A stretch of 64,000 bases of DNA from Nostoc paludosum FACHB-159 (GTDB lineage: Bacteria; Cyanobacteriota; Cyanobacteriia; Cyanobacteriales; Nostocaceae). Numbering within the stretch: the first letter of the stretch is position 1; every line of letters begins with the position of its first letter. The notes under the pieces were generated by a model, which had not been told where the DNA came from, made no database searches, and saw nothing but the letters and a program-made list of their open reading frames with translations. The DNA lies in NCBI RefSeq assembly GCF_014698835.1, contig NZ_JACJTU010000013.1, positions 62,001 to 126,000 on the forward strand. Reading direction: 5' to 3'. Made by a program: the position numbers and the translations under genes. Positions 29,960 through 39,574 of the stretch are shown in pieces.

Positions 29960-31009
29960 CTAATTCAGATTTTCTAAACGAATACGCGGGTCGGCTACTT
30001 TAAGCATTAAGTCAGCAATTAAGTTACCAACAATTAGCAAAACTGCACTCATGACTAAACTGGCCATGACCAGATACAAATCTTGAGACATTACAGCTTG
30101 TAAAGTCAATCGTCCCAAACCAGGCCAGTTGAAGAATTGTTCGGCAATGAACGCCCCACTTAATAAACTAGCTAACTCGAAGCCTAATAGAGTAATTAAA
30201 GGGTTGACAGCGTTGCGGAGAGCGTGAACATATATTACGCGGTTTTCTGGCAGTCCTTTAGCACGAGCGGTTTGGATGTAATCTTGACGCAGAACATCTA
30301 ACAATTCGCCGCGAGTGATGCGTTGTAAACCAGCAAAACTAGTAATTGAGAGGGCGATGGTGGGTAAAATCATGTGCCAGCCAATATCAAGGATTTTACC
30401 AAACCAATTCAGTTCCGAGTGATTGATGCTAGTCATACCACCTACCGGGAATAACGGCGAGGTGATTTGAGCAAAGAAAAGCAGCACTAAAACGGTGATG
30501 AAACTGGGAAATCCTTGCCCAGCGTAGCTAACGACTTGTAAAACCCGGTCAGCCCAGCGATTTTGCTTGATGGCAGCGATGATGCCCAAGGGAATGGCGA
30601 TCGCCCAAGTTACAATCAAAGAAGCGATCGCTAACAGCAATGTTGCTGGTACTCGTTCCCACAACAGGGATACTACTGGGCGTTTATAAGAAAAACTCGG
30701 GCCAAAGTCGCCTCTCGATACAATATTCCACAACCAAAGCCAATATTGTTCCACCCAGGACTTATTTAAACCCCAAAATTCCCGTAAAGCCTTAATTTGG
30801 TCTCTAGATTTTTTGGGATCTGCTTCTAATTGGGTGACAAAATCTCCCGGAGCAAGTTGCATAACCAGAAACGACAGCGCCGACGCCAAAAACAAAGTCA
30901 GTAATGCCTGCAACAGCCGCTTCATTACGTATATAAAAGTTTCACTTGTGACTAGCCTAATCAGCCAATCCCAACCCGTTGCTAAAGAAATTTTTGCCGT
31001 AGATGTCAT
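29960..31009 (-). CDS. ABC transporter permease, DppB/OppB type
   Basis: This 349-residue inner-membrane protein is a permease of the peptide/nickel family. The N-terminal helix YVMKRLLQALLTLFLASALS and the motif LAPGDFV are typical of DppB. Six membrane helices are visible. The EAA-like loop is in ARAKGLPENRVIYVHALRNA near residue 250. It is slightly longer than DppB (about 310-340) because of an N-terminal extension. No partner permease, ATPase or binding protein is adjacent, so the substrate is unknown. Confidence 0.9.
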   Translation of the reverse strand: MTSTAKISLATGWDWLIRLVTSETFIYVMKRLLQALLTLFLASALSFLVMQLAPGDFVTQLEADPKKSRDQIKALREFWGLNKSWVEQYWLWLWNIVSRGDFGPSFSYKRPVVSLLWERVPATLLLAIASLIVTWAIAIPLGIIAAIKQNRWADRVLQVVSYAGQGFPSFITVLVLLFFAQITSPLFPVGGMTSINHSELNWFGKILDIGWHMILPTIALSITSFAGLQRITRGELLDVLRQDYIQTARAKGLPENRVIYVHALRNAVNPLITLLGFELASLLSGAFIAEQFFNWPGLGRLTLQAVMSQDLYLVMASLVMSAVLLIVGNLIADLMLKVADPRIRLENLN

Positions 31010-31146
31010 AACACTTTGTTTAGTTGTTTGTTGTCAGTTGGGTTATGTTTCATGGTCAGTGACCGAAGAAGCAGGGGAGGTGCAAAGATGACAGTTATCT
31101 GTTGACTGTCCAATGCCCCATGCCCAATGACTAATGACTAATTACA

Positions 31147-31665
31147 TTAATATTCAACCAAAGAAATAATCGGCACATTTGGCAAATGTCTGCGTCCTTC
31201 TAAATCTCGTAGCTCGATAATAAACCCAAAACCTACTAGTTCGCAGCCAATTTTCTGCACCAAGTTTGCTGTTGCACTCGCAGTTCCACCAGTAGCTATC
31301 AAATCGTCTACAATCAAAACCCGGCTACCCTCGTGTAAAGCATCTTGATGTACTTCTAGGCAGTCTGTACCATACTCTAGTTGATACTCAATTGAGTGAA
31401 CTGCTGATGGTAACTTACCTCTTTTGCGGACTGGAATAAAACCAGCTCCTAGTTTATAAGCCAGAGGTGAGCCAAAAATGAATCCCCTCGACTCCATACC
31501 AATGACATAATCCACCGTCATCTCAGCTTCTATGCATTTTTGTGTTAAAAAGTCAATAGTATAGCGCAATCCCTCTGGATCGCGCAGCAAAGTAGTAATA
31601 TCCCGAAATAAAATTCCAGGTTTGGGGAAATCTGGGATGTCACGAATCAGAGACTTCAAATCCAT
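31147..31665 (-). CDS. apt: Adenine phosphoribosyltransferase
   Basis: This 172-residue enzyme salvages adenine to AMP using PRPP. It opens [20 protein letters not shown]. The PRPP-binding loop is [17 protein letters not shown], and [21 protein letters not shown] is the base-binding region. The frame is open to 31830, but the extra 55 codons read through STRR sequence. ATG at 31665 gives the normal length of the family. Confidence 0.95.
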   Translation of the reverse strand: MDLKSLIRDIPDFPKPGILFRDITTLLRDPEGLRYTIDFLTQKCIEAEMTVDYVIGMESRGFIFGSPLAYKLGAGFIPVRKRGKLPSAVHSIEYQLEYGTDCLEVHQDALHEGSRVLIVDDLIATGGTASATANLVQKIGCELVGFGFIIELRDLEGRRHLPNVPIISLVEY

Positions 31666-32139
31666 AGAATAAGAGTAGGGAATGGAGATTTGGCATGGGG
31701 CATAGGAAGAGGACAAGGGGAAAGGGAAAGGGGTAAGGGGAAAAGGAAAAAGATTAAATTTATTCCTTTTCCCTTTAACCTTTAACCTTTTCCCCTGCCC
31801 AATGCCCAATGCCCAATGCCCAATGCCCAATTCCAGATACGTGAAAAATCGTACACTATAATGTCATACGCTGGGTGTAGAGGCTAAACCTTGATCCTTG
31901 ATTGACGATAACTAGAAACTAAACCAAGCTAGAAAAGGTATAGCACTAATAAATGAGGTGAATTAAGTGATGTTTTAAAGTTTTGAATTCAATATAGGGA
32001 ATCCTTTGAGTAGAAAGAGTTAAGTAATGTATATATCGGGTAGTTATGACTACTGCCATAAGTCTAATGTTCAAGTCTTGGCTACTTATCTTAAATTTGT
32101 TTTACCTAGTCTGTCACAAGCGCACAAGGTATTTATAGA
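31666..32139. other. STRR-rich gap
   Basis: The left part (31670-31830) holds AAGGGGAAAGGGAAAGGGG tracts and five TGCCCAA units near 31797-31829. The right part is plain AT-rich sequence upstream of the DUF3038 gene. No gene was seen. Confidence 0.6.
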
Positions 32140-32766
32140 ATGAATGTTTCTGCAAGTTTAACGCCGTTGAAAAGTCCAACTCAAGATTCACTGCCGATGA
32201 TTCTGGACACTTTACCAGATCCTGCGATCGCCGGACAAACATGTCCTCGAAGAACCCGGTTGCAAATTGACCTTATTTTACTTGCTATTGAAGCTTTAGA
32301 GCTTGGTGGTTCTGAAGCAATCCTGGCTTTTGCTCAAGAGTTGGATCTTAAAGGAATTGTTAAAGATCGGGTGAATTTATGGCGGATGCGTAGCTCTAAC
32401 CCACTACGCAGAGCGCACATGCGCCGTCCCCTAACTATTATGGAAGCCAAAGCTTTAGTAGTTATTGCTTGTTACATAGCACGGCGTTTAACTGTTGTGA
32501 TTCGGCAGCTATTAATGTTGTGTCAACAGATGGAAGAAAAGCAGATTCCCTTAGAACAGAATTTGCGGCTATCTAACTATCTAGAGCGGTTTAGAGCGCA
32601 TTTTAAGAGCCGGATGAATGCCCGGCGTTCTGGTGTCCTGGCATTAACTTCCGATGAAAAATTAGATGACCTAGCGATAAATTTGTTAGGGCAATTACTA
32701 TTTTGTACTGGTACGGCTGGAATGCAGCGGTTCTGGATTAGTCTGTTTGATGGTGAAGTGGAATGA
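32140..32766 (+). CDS. DUF3038-type cyanobacterial protein
   Basis: This 208-residue protein matches, as far as I can tell, the cyanobacterial DUF3038 family. It is helical and basic, with PRRTRLQIDLILLAIEALEL near residue 37 and NPLRRAHMRRPLTIMEAKAL around 86. No signal peptide or clear membrane segment is present. Its stop overlaps the start of the next gene by 4 bp, so the two form a coupled bicistron. The function of the family is unknown. Confidence 0.75.
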   Translation: MNVSASLTPLKSPTQDSLPMILDTLPDPAIAGQTCPRRTRLQIDLILLAIEALELGGSEAILAFAQELDLKGIVKDRVNLWRMRSSNPLRRAHMRRPLTIMEAKALVVIACYIARRLTVVIRQLLMLCQQMEEKQIPLEQNLRLSNYLERFRAHFKSRMNARRSGVLALTSDEKLDDLAINLLGQLLFCTGTAGMQRFWISLFDGEVE

Positions 32767-34214
32767 ATATTCAACGTAAGTACAGTTTACCTAATTGTAC
32801 ACTGCTTTTAGAAGGATTAAGTGATGTCACTAGGGCTGCACACTTCCAAGAACTGCGCCCGGAATTATCTATATTGGTAAATGCCGAATGTTATTTATCT
32901 GGATATAATCAACCTCTAACTGGAGGGCGGGAGTTTTTTGAAAGTTTGGTGAGGGCAGTTAGTGGCTATGCCCAAGAATTTTTAAGTAATGTACCTAATC
33001 CCCAAGCCCACAACCACGAGTCAGAGCTAGTAGAGTTTCAAAAAATAGACAGCAACCGACACCGATTAATTGTACATTCAGAAGGCGCACCAGAAGGCTT
33101 CGAGTCTCATCAAAGCCATTCTAAACGTCCGCCTCTTGAAATAGATTTGAGTACGGTGCAGTTGTTTGATTTAGTGGAAGCAGTAGATCAGTTTTTTGCT
33201 GATAGCCAAACTTTACCAGAACTTTCCCTAGAACTACAGCCAGTTACCAGACGCTATGGTGGTGCTAGCCAAGCTTTAATCAAGCAGGCGGTTCCGGCTG
33301 CTGTGGGAGTATCAAGTTTAGCAGTAGCAGCGATCGCTTTTAACTTGATTCCACCTCCGCAAATCCGTCCACCACAGCCTCAGCCTGATGGGCAAACGAC
33401 CTCGACAACCAAGAACCTCACCCCTTCAGCATCAGCAGATCCAACTCCCACGTCGGCTGCAACGCCCATAGCTGCTGCGTCTCCCACACCAACACCTACG
33501 ACTACTACCCAGCCAGCAGTTAAAGATTTAGAAGCACTTATAAATACAGTTTCGGAAATTACCGACCCATCTCAACTGCGTGCATTAAATCGCCAAGTGT
33601 ATAATCAAATTCATCCAGCTTGGACTAATCGCTCAGGATTGCAACAAGATTTGATCTATCGTATAGGTGTAGCTGCGGATGGAGCGATCGTTGGTTATAA
33701 AGCGGTAAATCAAGAAGCAAATCAAGGAATAGGGCAAACTCCTCTACCTAACTTACTTTACAACCCTGCTAACCGTGCTCCCATTTCCAATGAACCCATC
33801 GCCCAATTCCGAGTAGTATTTACTACAAACGGTGTGCTACAAGTCAGCCCTTGGCGCGGATATGCTAGAACACCAGAGGTGGTGGGTACAAAAATTACTG
33901 ACTCTAATATAGTCAAAGGTTTAAATCAAAAACTTTATAATACTGTTCGCCAAGCTTGGAGCGGCACCCCTACATTTACGCGAGATTTAAAATATCGGGT
34001 AGCTGTCAACAAAGATGGTGTAATTGCTGACTATGAACCACTCAACCAAGTTGCCTTTGACTATTTCCGCGAAACACCGCTTCCCCAGATGTTTAACGCC
34101 ATCTACGGTTCCAATGTAGCGCCACCCAATAACAAAGAACCTCTTGCCCACTTCCAAGTGATATTCAAACCTAATGGCAAATTGGAAATCAGTCCTTGGC
34201 AGGGATATCAGTAA
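32763..34214 (+). CDS. DUF4335-type membrane protein with duplicated tail
   Basis: This 483-residue protein matches the cyanobacterial DUF4335 type. An N-terminal domain (about 1-160) opens with KYSLPNCTLLLEGLSD. One membrane helix lies near residues 178-195 (VPAAVGVSSLAVAAIAFNLI). A P/T/S-rich linker follows to about residue 255. The C-terminal half holds two copies of a ~100-residue module, each with an (N)Q-x-(V/L)-Y-N start and ending SPW(R/Q)GY. The topology suggests a periplasmic or cell-wall-facing tail. It is coupled to DUF3038 by ATGA overlap. Function is unknown. Confidence 0.78.
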   Translation: MNIQRKYSLPNCTLLLEGLSDVTRAAHFQELRPELSILVNAECYLSGYNQPLTGGREFFESLVRAVSGYAQEFLSNVPNPQAHNHESELVEFQKIDSNRHRLIVHSEGAPEGFESHQSHSKRPPLEIDLSTVQLFDLVEAVDQFFADSQTLPELSLELQPVTRRYGGASQALIKQAVPAAVGVSSLAVAAIAFNLIPPPQIRPPQPQPDGQTTSTTKNLTPSASADPTPTSAATPIAAASPTPTPTTTTQPAVKDLEALINTVSEITDPSQLRALNRQVYNQIHPAWTNRSGLQQDLIYRIGVAADGAIVGYKAVNQEANQGIGQTPLPNLLYNPANRAPISNEPIAQFRVVFTTNGVLQVSPWRGYARTPEVVGTKITDSNIVKGLNQKLYNTVRQAWSGTPTFTRDLKYRVAVNKDGVIADYEPLNQVAFDYFRETPLPQMFNAIYGSNVAPPNNKEPLAHFQVIFKPNGKLEISPWQGYQ

Positions 34215-34288
34215 TTGGGGATTGGGGCATTGGGCATGGGGAAGAGAATTAAGTTACTATTGCCTATTGCCTATTGCCCAATGCCCAT

Positions 34289-36559
34289 TTACCTTGTAAT
34301 CCGGCGCATATAATTTCCCCATAACTGAGCTGCCTGAGCGCTGCTACCAGATGTGGGGGAATTATTATCGTTTCCCAGCCAAACACCAGTTACAAGTCGC
34401 CGACTGGGAATAAAACCTATAAACCATAGGTCAACGTTTTTATCAGTGGTGCCTGTTTTACCAGCTTCCCCCAATCCAATGGAGGCACTACGACCAGTAC
34501 CTCTGCTGATTACACCGCGCATTAAACTGGTCATTTCATCGGCCACACCATTTGGCAAAACTCTTTTGTTAGCGTCTGGATCTTGATCGAAGGAGTAGAT
34601 GACACGGCAAGTTTTTAGATCGTTGCGATCGCGGCAATCACCACTATCTAAAATACGACTAATGGCATGGGGAGGATTCCATACACCGCGATTGCCAATG
34701 GCACCAAAAGCACCAGTCATTTCCAAAACATTAACTACACTTTGACCCAGTACCAACCCAGGAACAGGATCGAGGGAGGACTTTACCCCCAAACGCTGGG
34801 CCATAGAAACCACTTTATCCAAGCCAACTTCTCTGGCAACTCGTAAAGCAATGGGATTTTCCGAAAGAGCTAGCCCAGTGGCAATATCTAAACTGGCGTC
34901 TGCACCAGCACGACAGGGTTTGTAAGTAAAGCCTTGCCAAGTTAAAGGAGCGCAAGAATAACTTTTTGACTCTGGAATTCCCTGTTGAATAGCGGCGGTG
35001 TAAGCAAAGATTTTAAAGGTCGAACCTGGTTGTCTTTTAGCTTGGGTTGCACGATTGAACTGACTTTTTTTGTAATCAGTTCCCCCTACCATTGCCAGGA
35101 TACTACCGGTACTGGAGTCAAGGGTAACCACTGCCCCTTGAGAAAAGTTAAAACTTGCACCAGCGTTATTTACTGAATTACGCAATGCGGCTTCTGCTTG
35201 GCTTTGGATGGCTGGATCGAGTTTGGTTTCAATGATATAGTTGCCTTCTCTTGCTGCTCCCTCCCCCAAAATTGATTCCAACTCAGAGAAAACGTAATTG
35301 TAAAAGTAAGGAGCAATGGTTTTGGCTTGCTGTTCGCAAACTTTTGGACTAACTTGAACAGTCGAGCGTCTGGCTCGATTCGCGTCCTCTGCTTTGATTT
35401 TGCCCATCTCCAGCAACCGCTTAATCACACGATTGCGGTATTCGGCAGTTTCTAGCTTATTTGGCCCATCCCCACAAAAATCGAAAGCGTTGGGGGCTGG
35501 TAAAATTCCTACCAATGTTGCAGCTTCCGCCAAACTTAAATCTTTAGCTGGCTTTTCAAAGTAATATCTCGCTGCATCCTCAAATCCAGAGGTATCCCCA
35601 CCCAAAAAAACCCGATTTAAGTACATCAGCAAAATGTCGTCTTTGCTGTAAAAGGTTTCTAACTTCAGGGCGACAATTGCCTCTCGCAATTTACGTCCCA
35701 AGGTGTCCTGTCTGCCTACATAATCGCGGAACAAGCTGCGGGCGACTTGCTGGGTAACTGTGCTGGCTCCTTGTTGGACATCTCCGCTGCGGCTATTAAT
35801 CAATACTGCTCGCAAAATTCCCAACGGATCGACCCCAAAATGCCAATAATAACGGCTATCTTCGGAAGCAACCACGGCAGCAGGCAAGTAAGGGCCAAAT
35901 TCCTCTAATCGCTTCATGTCCACGTGAGAGGTAGTCCGAGGCTCTCTCAGGGGGGTACTCCCATCACGGGCATAAACAACTACTGGGGCGCGTGTAGTTG
36001 TGGGTAGGGGTCTGACTGAAAATTTTAGCCATTCGACGCCAATCACTAAGGCGAACAGGGCACTAACACCACCGATGCCATAACCTGTCCAGGTTGCAGC
36101 TTTGATATACCAAGGTGGTGGATCGACATATTGCAATCTTACAGAAGCGGCGAGTTCTGGTGGGCCTAAGGTGAGAATATCGCCATGACGCAATTCCAGG
36201 GAATTGACACGGCGCTTGCCACGATAGATGCCATTGGTAGAATTTTCGTCTTTGATGACGAAAACTGGTGTGCGCTGAGTGGAATTGCGCGATAGCGATA
36301 GGTGAATTTGGCTGACAACAGGGTTACGAATGACAATATCACAGGATTTGGAGCTACGACCGAGAACGTAGCGATCGCCCAACAGTGGATATACCTCTGC
36401 TTTGTCCGCCCCCGCATCCTGCACCCAAAGTTCCGGCACTTTGGCATTCGGCTTGAGCGCCAATTTGGAAAAATCAACCCTAGCTTGAATTGTATGTACT
36501 GCTTGAGTCAGTTGACCTAGTAACGTTTGTGGCTTGTGAGGGGGTTGGGGAGAACTCAT
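34289..36559 (-). CDS. Class A penicillin-binding protein with N-terminal FHA domain
   Basis: This 756-residue protein fuses a cytoplasmic FHA domain to a bifunctional peptidoglycan synthase. FHA signature residues lie in YVLGRSSKSCDIVI and NPVVSQIHLSLS (about 68-97), with ENSTNGIYRG after them. A membrane helix follows near 155-178. The GT51 transglycosylase domain has the catalytic glutamate at about 233 (ASEDSRYYWHFGVDP). The transpeptidase nucleophile is S513 in GSTFK, with KTGTTDK near residue 700. FHA domains bind phosphothreonine peptides, so a Ser/Thr kinase could control this enzyme. The combination is known in cyanobacteria. Confidence 0.94.
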   Translation of the reverse strand: MSSPQPPHKPQTLLGQLTQAVHTIQARVDFSKLALKPNAKVPELWVQDAGADKAEVYPLLGDRYVLGRSSKSCDIVIRNPVVSQIHLSLSRNSTQRTPVFVIKDENSTNGIYRGKRRVNSLELRHGDILTLGPPELAASVRLQYVDPPPWYIKAATWTGYGIGGVSALFALVIGVEWLKFSVRPLPTTTRAPVVVYARDGSTPLREPRTTSHVDMKRLEEFGPYLPAAVVASEDSRYYWHFGVDPLGILRAVLINSRSGDVQQGASTVTQQVARSLFRDYVGRQDTLGRKLREAIVALKLETFYSKDDILLMYLNRVFLGGDTSGFEDAARYYFEKPAKDLSLAEAATLVGILPAPNAFDFCGDGPNKLETAEYRNRVIKRLLEMGKIKAEDANRARRSTVQVSPKVCEQQAKTIAPYFYNYVFSELESILGEGAAREGNYIIETKLDPAIQSQAEAALRNSVNNAGASFNFSQGAVVTLDSSTGSILAMVGGTDYKKSQFNRATQAKRQPGSTFKIFAYTAAIQQGIPESKSYSCAPLTWQGFTYKPCRAGADASLDIATGLALSENPIALRVAREVGLDKVVSMAQRLGVKSSLDPVPGLVLGQSVVNVLEMTGAFGAIGNRGVWNPPHAISRILDSGDCRDRNDLKTCRVIYSFDQDPDANKRVLPNGVADEMTSLMRGVISRGTGRSASIGLGEAGKTGTTDKNVDLWFIGFIPSRRLVTGVWLGNDNNSPTSGSSAQAAQLWGNYMRRITR

Positions 36560-36988
36560 CGGCTATTTACATCACACTTTTTAGTGAAGAATCGGACGAA
36601 CTACAACTTAGATGTTAATCTTCCATCATTTTACTCATAAGCCAAAGAATAAATTGGCTAGATGAGTTTTTAGATTCATTTTATACCTAAATATATTTCA
36701 TAACTAACAATAACTTGTGCTTTTTATTGCTTTTTTGCTGATAGAGGATTTTGCTTATCAAATCTCAAGTGGTTATTGGATACAGGTTTTTATGCTCAAT
36801 AACTATAAATACTATTCATAAACTTGTATTCATGGGCACAAAACATTGATAAACAACAGATTTAAATTTTACTAGTTTTACATATCAACATATTTTGAAA
36901 CAAACCTAAATATCCTCTTTTAGGAAGATTTTCTAAATCTTATTGTCTGTTTTAATAGTGCGAGTGTTCCGTTGAGGTTAATTTCATA
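36560..36988. other. AT-rich divergent upstream region
   Basis: No gene was seen. The region lies between the leftward PBP gene and the rightward repeat-rich secreted protein, so both promoters should be here. No assignable operator was found. Confidence 0.45.
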
Positions 36989-37723
36989 ATGATGGGAAAA
37001 TCTCTGACCCTGATTGGTACAGCTCTATCTTTGGCACTTACCACTAATATTGCTGTAGCTGAATCCAGTAAATCCCCCATAGCCCAATCCAGTAGCGACT
37101 CCTCCACTAGTTCACCAACGGAAATCAAGCTGTCGCCAGAAGGTAAGAAAATTCTGTGCGAGTATTTCCCCCTTAACTCCCGCTGTGGCGGTGGTACAGC
37201 AGTCACACCTACTGCTCCTGGTAGCACTACAGTTCCAGCAGAAACCACGCCATCGCAAACCACTACTCCCGATAGCACTACCACACCAGGAAACGTCACT
37301 CCATCCGGTTCTGGCACTCCTGATGGCACTACCACAACTCCAGCACCAGGAGCCACCCCTTCCGACTCTGGCGCTCCTAGCAATATCCCTTCTGAGTCTG
37401 GCACTCCTAGCAATATAGCTCCCATACCAGGAAGTGGTACTCCTTCTGACTCTGGTACTCCTAGCAATGTAACTCCAACACCAGGAAGTACTACCCCTTC
37501 TGAGTCTGGCGCTCCTAGCAATACTCCTTCTGAGTCTGGCACTCCTAGCAATATAGCTCCCATACCAGGAAGTGGTACTCCTTCTGACTCTGGTACTCCT
37601 AGCAATGTAGCTCCAACACCAGGAAGTAGCACTCCTTCTGATGGCTCTTCTGAACCAACTCCTAGCTCTCCTAGTTCAGTTCCAGGTTCTACCTCGCCCA
37701 ATACCCCTGGTACAGGCAACTAA
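36989..37723 (+). CDS. Secreted Pro/Ser/Thr/Gly-rich repeat protein
   Basis: This 244-residue protein has a signal peptide (KSLTLIGTALSLALTTNIAVA) with a likely cut after AVA. A short conserved part follows (PTEIKLSPEGKKILCEYFPL to SRCGG). After it come about 160 residues of low-complexity sequence built from TPSDSGTPSN and APIPGSGTPS motifs. A 138-bp stretch is duplicated in frame. It should be exported and extended, perhaps as a wall-spanning linker. A long opposite-strand frame (36952-37719) is an antisense shadow without a signal peptide. The function is unknown. Confidence 0.75.
   Translation: MMGKSLTLIGTALSLALTTNIAVAESSKSPIAQSSSDSSTSSPTEIKLSPEGKKILCEYFPLNSRCGGGTAVTPTAPGSTTVPAETTPSQTTTPDSTTTPGNVTPSGSGTPDGTTTTPAPGATPSDSGAPSNIPSESGTPSNIAPIPGSGTPSDSGTPSNVTPTPGSTTPSESGAPSNTPSESGTPSNIAPIPGSGTPSDSGTPSNVAPTPGSSTPSDGSSEPTPSSPSSVPGSTSPNTPGTGN
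37388..37640. repeat. In-frame 138-bp duplication
   Basis: The sequence from 37388 repeats from 37526 with very few changes, giving a period of 138 bp (46 codons). Shorter CCTTCTGACTCTGGTACTCC units make up each copy. Recombination between units could change protein length. Confidence 0.8.
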
Positions 37724-37879
37724 ATTTAGATCTCCATACTGATTTGGGGTTAGCGATCGCTGTAGATCTTGGCATCTTACACCAGTTGTAGTAATTGGTG
37801 TAAGTTACTAAATTAAATAACTCAAACCCAGAAATCAAGTTTTCGCGTATATGATTGACAAAGGGTTTGAACGATCGAT

Positions 37880-37904
37880 AGCCTGGGATGAATCATCCCA
37901 GGCT
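37880..37904. terminator. Hairpin between convergent genes
   Basis: AGCCTGGGATGA and TCATCCCAGGCT form a 12-bp inverted repeat with almost no loop. It lies just beyond the lspA stop and 160 bp after the rightward gene. It lacks a strong T-run, so termination is likely but unproven. Confidence 0.55.
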
Positions 37905-37911
37905 TAATAGT

Positions 37912-38388
37912 TTAATCCGACCTGCCAGTTGAAGTTGGTGTTTTTTGCAACGAGGCAATTAGCAGACAAACGATACCGATACTAATAAATGAATCTGCCA
38001 CATTAAATACAGCAAAGTTAATCAGGCGAAAATCTAAAAAATCAACGACATAGCCTAAAACAAAGCGATCGATACCATTGCCCATAGCTCCACCTAAAAT
38101 CAAGCCATAGCCTAGCTGATCCCACAGATTTAACGTCGGGCCAAACAACGCCAGTCCTATTAATACTAAACTTACTCCTAAAGATAACCAGCGCAACCAT
38201 TCTACTTTCCCGCTTAACAGACTAAAAGCCGCACCAGTATTAGTGACATAAGTCAAGTGAAATATCCCAGGTAAAAGTGGTACTGTTTGCTCCAAACTGA
38301 AGGTTTGCACCACCCAGTATTTTGTTATTTGGTCTAAGAAAAAAGCTATAAAGGCAGAAATCCAGAAAAGGCGATTTTTTAAACGCAT
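37912..38388 (-). CDS. lspA: Lipoprotein signal peptidase (SPase II)
   Basis: This 158-residue polytopic protease cuts lipoprotein signal peptides before the lipidated cysteine. Four membrane helices are visible. The conserved blocks are TNTGAAFSLL, GGAMGNGIDRFVLGYVVDFLDF and FNVADSFISIG, which include the two catalytic aspartates. The length is typical. bioY lies 130 bp upstream in the same direction and may share its transcript across an STRR spacer. Confidence 0.96.
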   Translation of the reverse strand: MRLKNRLFWISAFIAFFLDQITKYWVVQTFSLEQTVPLLPGIFHLTYVTNTGAAFSLLSGKVEWLRWLSLGVSLVLIGLALFGPTLNLWDQLGYGLILGGAMGNGIDRFVLGYVVDFLDFRLINFAVFNVADSFISIGIVCLLIASLQKTPTSTGRSD

Positions 38389-38521
38389 GGCAAATTAGTC
38401 ATTGGGCATTGGTCATTGGGCATTGAGAAGCTAGCGCCGTGGGCGGGTTTTCTGACTTGAGGCGATTGGCATCATTAGGCATTGGTCATTGGGCATTGAA
38501 AAAACGACTAATGACTAATGA

Positions 38522-39109
38522 CTAATAAAACATTAAGTGACGCAATACATATGCTATTACAGTGACAGCACAGACTACAGTTAGTTGACCTGGGAGTACA
38601 AACCAAGAATATCTGAGAATTGCTTGTATCAAAGGTAGATTTTCTGTGCCTTTCCACTGAAAAAGATAGCTAATAATCAAATAACTAATACCGCATAGGT
38701 GGAGAGTTAACAACCCACAGATGCAACTAAAAGCCAGGGTTTCTAGTCGTGGTCTAGCTTTAAAGGCAAACAAACCACAAATCCAAGCTCCAGGAATAAA
38801 ACCTAGCAAATAGCCAAACTGAGATAGCTTGACATAACCAATACCACCACCATCGGCAAATACTGGCAATAAGGTTAACCCCATGACCAAGTAGGCAATT
38901 TGCGAGAGCGCACCAGCATTTTTACCCCCCAAACAGCCCACGAGGAGTACTGCACCAACTTGAAAAGTTACACCTAAAGAAAAAGTCTGAATTCCGTGCT
39001 GACTCCAACTCCAAGGTGAAGTGATGCCATAAGCTTCTAGGAAGGTACCACCCATTGTCAGGAGTAAGCCAATCATAGACCATAGTAATTGGTTGGAAGC
39101 AGCAAACAT
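38522..39109 (-). CDS. bioY: Biotin transporter BioY
   Basis: This 195-residue protein is the substrate-binding S component of an ECF-type biotin transporter. Six hydrophobic segments are present. The family motif appears as GGGIGYVKLSQFGYLLGFIPGAW near residues 86-108. The bioM/bioN energising genes are not in the window; lone BioY proteins are common and may use a shared ECF module or work alone. It is oriented toward lspA. Confidence 0.9.
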   Translation of the reverse strand: MFAASNQLLWSMIGLLLTMGGTFLEAYGITSPWSWSQHGIQTFSLGVTFQVGAVLLVGCLGGKNAGALSQIAYLVMGLTLLPVFADGGGIGYVKLSQFGYLLGFIPGAWICGLFAFKARPRLETLAFSCICGLLTLHLCGISYLIISYLFQWKGTENLPLIQAILRYSWFVLPGQLTVVCAVTVIAYVLRHLMFY

Positions 39110-39491
39110 TTATCAGGCAACCAAGGAAAGGCAAAAGAAAAAACCAATAGCAACCAGTATAAACATTAATATATGAACTTTCCCACTTTAGCTTTGGTTG
39201 TAGCTCTTCGCAGAACCAAAATAGTATGTAGGGCTTCTAATCTTTCAGTCGAATACCTAAACTTAAACCTGTATCTTGATTGATATTTGATTGCTAATAT
39301 GTAGTCATAATTTAATTTAAAAATGTGCAAATTTCTAGAAATATTTTTAGCTTACCCAAATTATCTGTATTTAGTTTATTTTGGGGAAGATAGTAGTATA
39401 ATTTAAATCACGCTTTATACTATTACTGATAATCAAAATGTGCTTTTACTGACTTGAAAATTTAGCATTTTTGAGTATGTATTAGGATTGA
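39110..39491. other. AT-rich bioY-pstS divergent region
   Basis: About 380 bases without a gene upstream of the Pho-box-like site. The bioY promoter should lie in its left part. No riboswitch-like structure was recognised. Confidence 0.4.
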
Positions 39492-39521
39492 CTTAACCGT
39501 TTGTTAACCTTTCTGTCACTC
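39492..39521 (+). promoter_or_regulatory. Pho-box-like direct repeats upstream of pstS
   Basis: CTTAACCG (39492-39499) and GTTAACCT (39503-39510) are 11 bp apart start to start, with a weaker third unit TGTCACTC at 39514-39521. Three 8-bp repeats with 3-bp spacers match the cyanobacterial Pho box bound by SphR/PhoB. The site lies about 55 bp before the pstS ATG. Confidence 0.65.
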
Positions 39522-39574
39522 TTAAATGCTAATGTTCATACTGTTAATCCATAGCATCATCTATAAAGATCCTT

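Noticed and set aside
31670-31830. Repeat cluster as a mobile element
   Set aside because: It is simple STRR sequence without transposase, terminal repeats or target duplication.
36952-37719. Long minus-strand open frame (255 codons) opposite the secreted repeat protein
   Set aside because: It is a mirror of the repeat on the other strand; the plus strand has a signal peptide and a non-repetitive conserved part.
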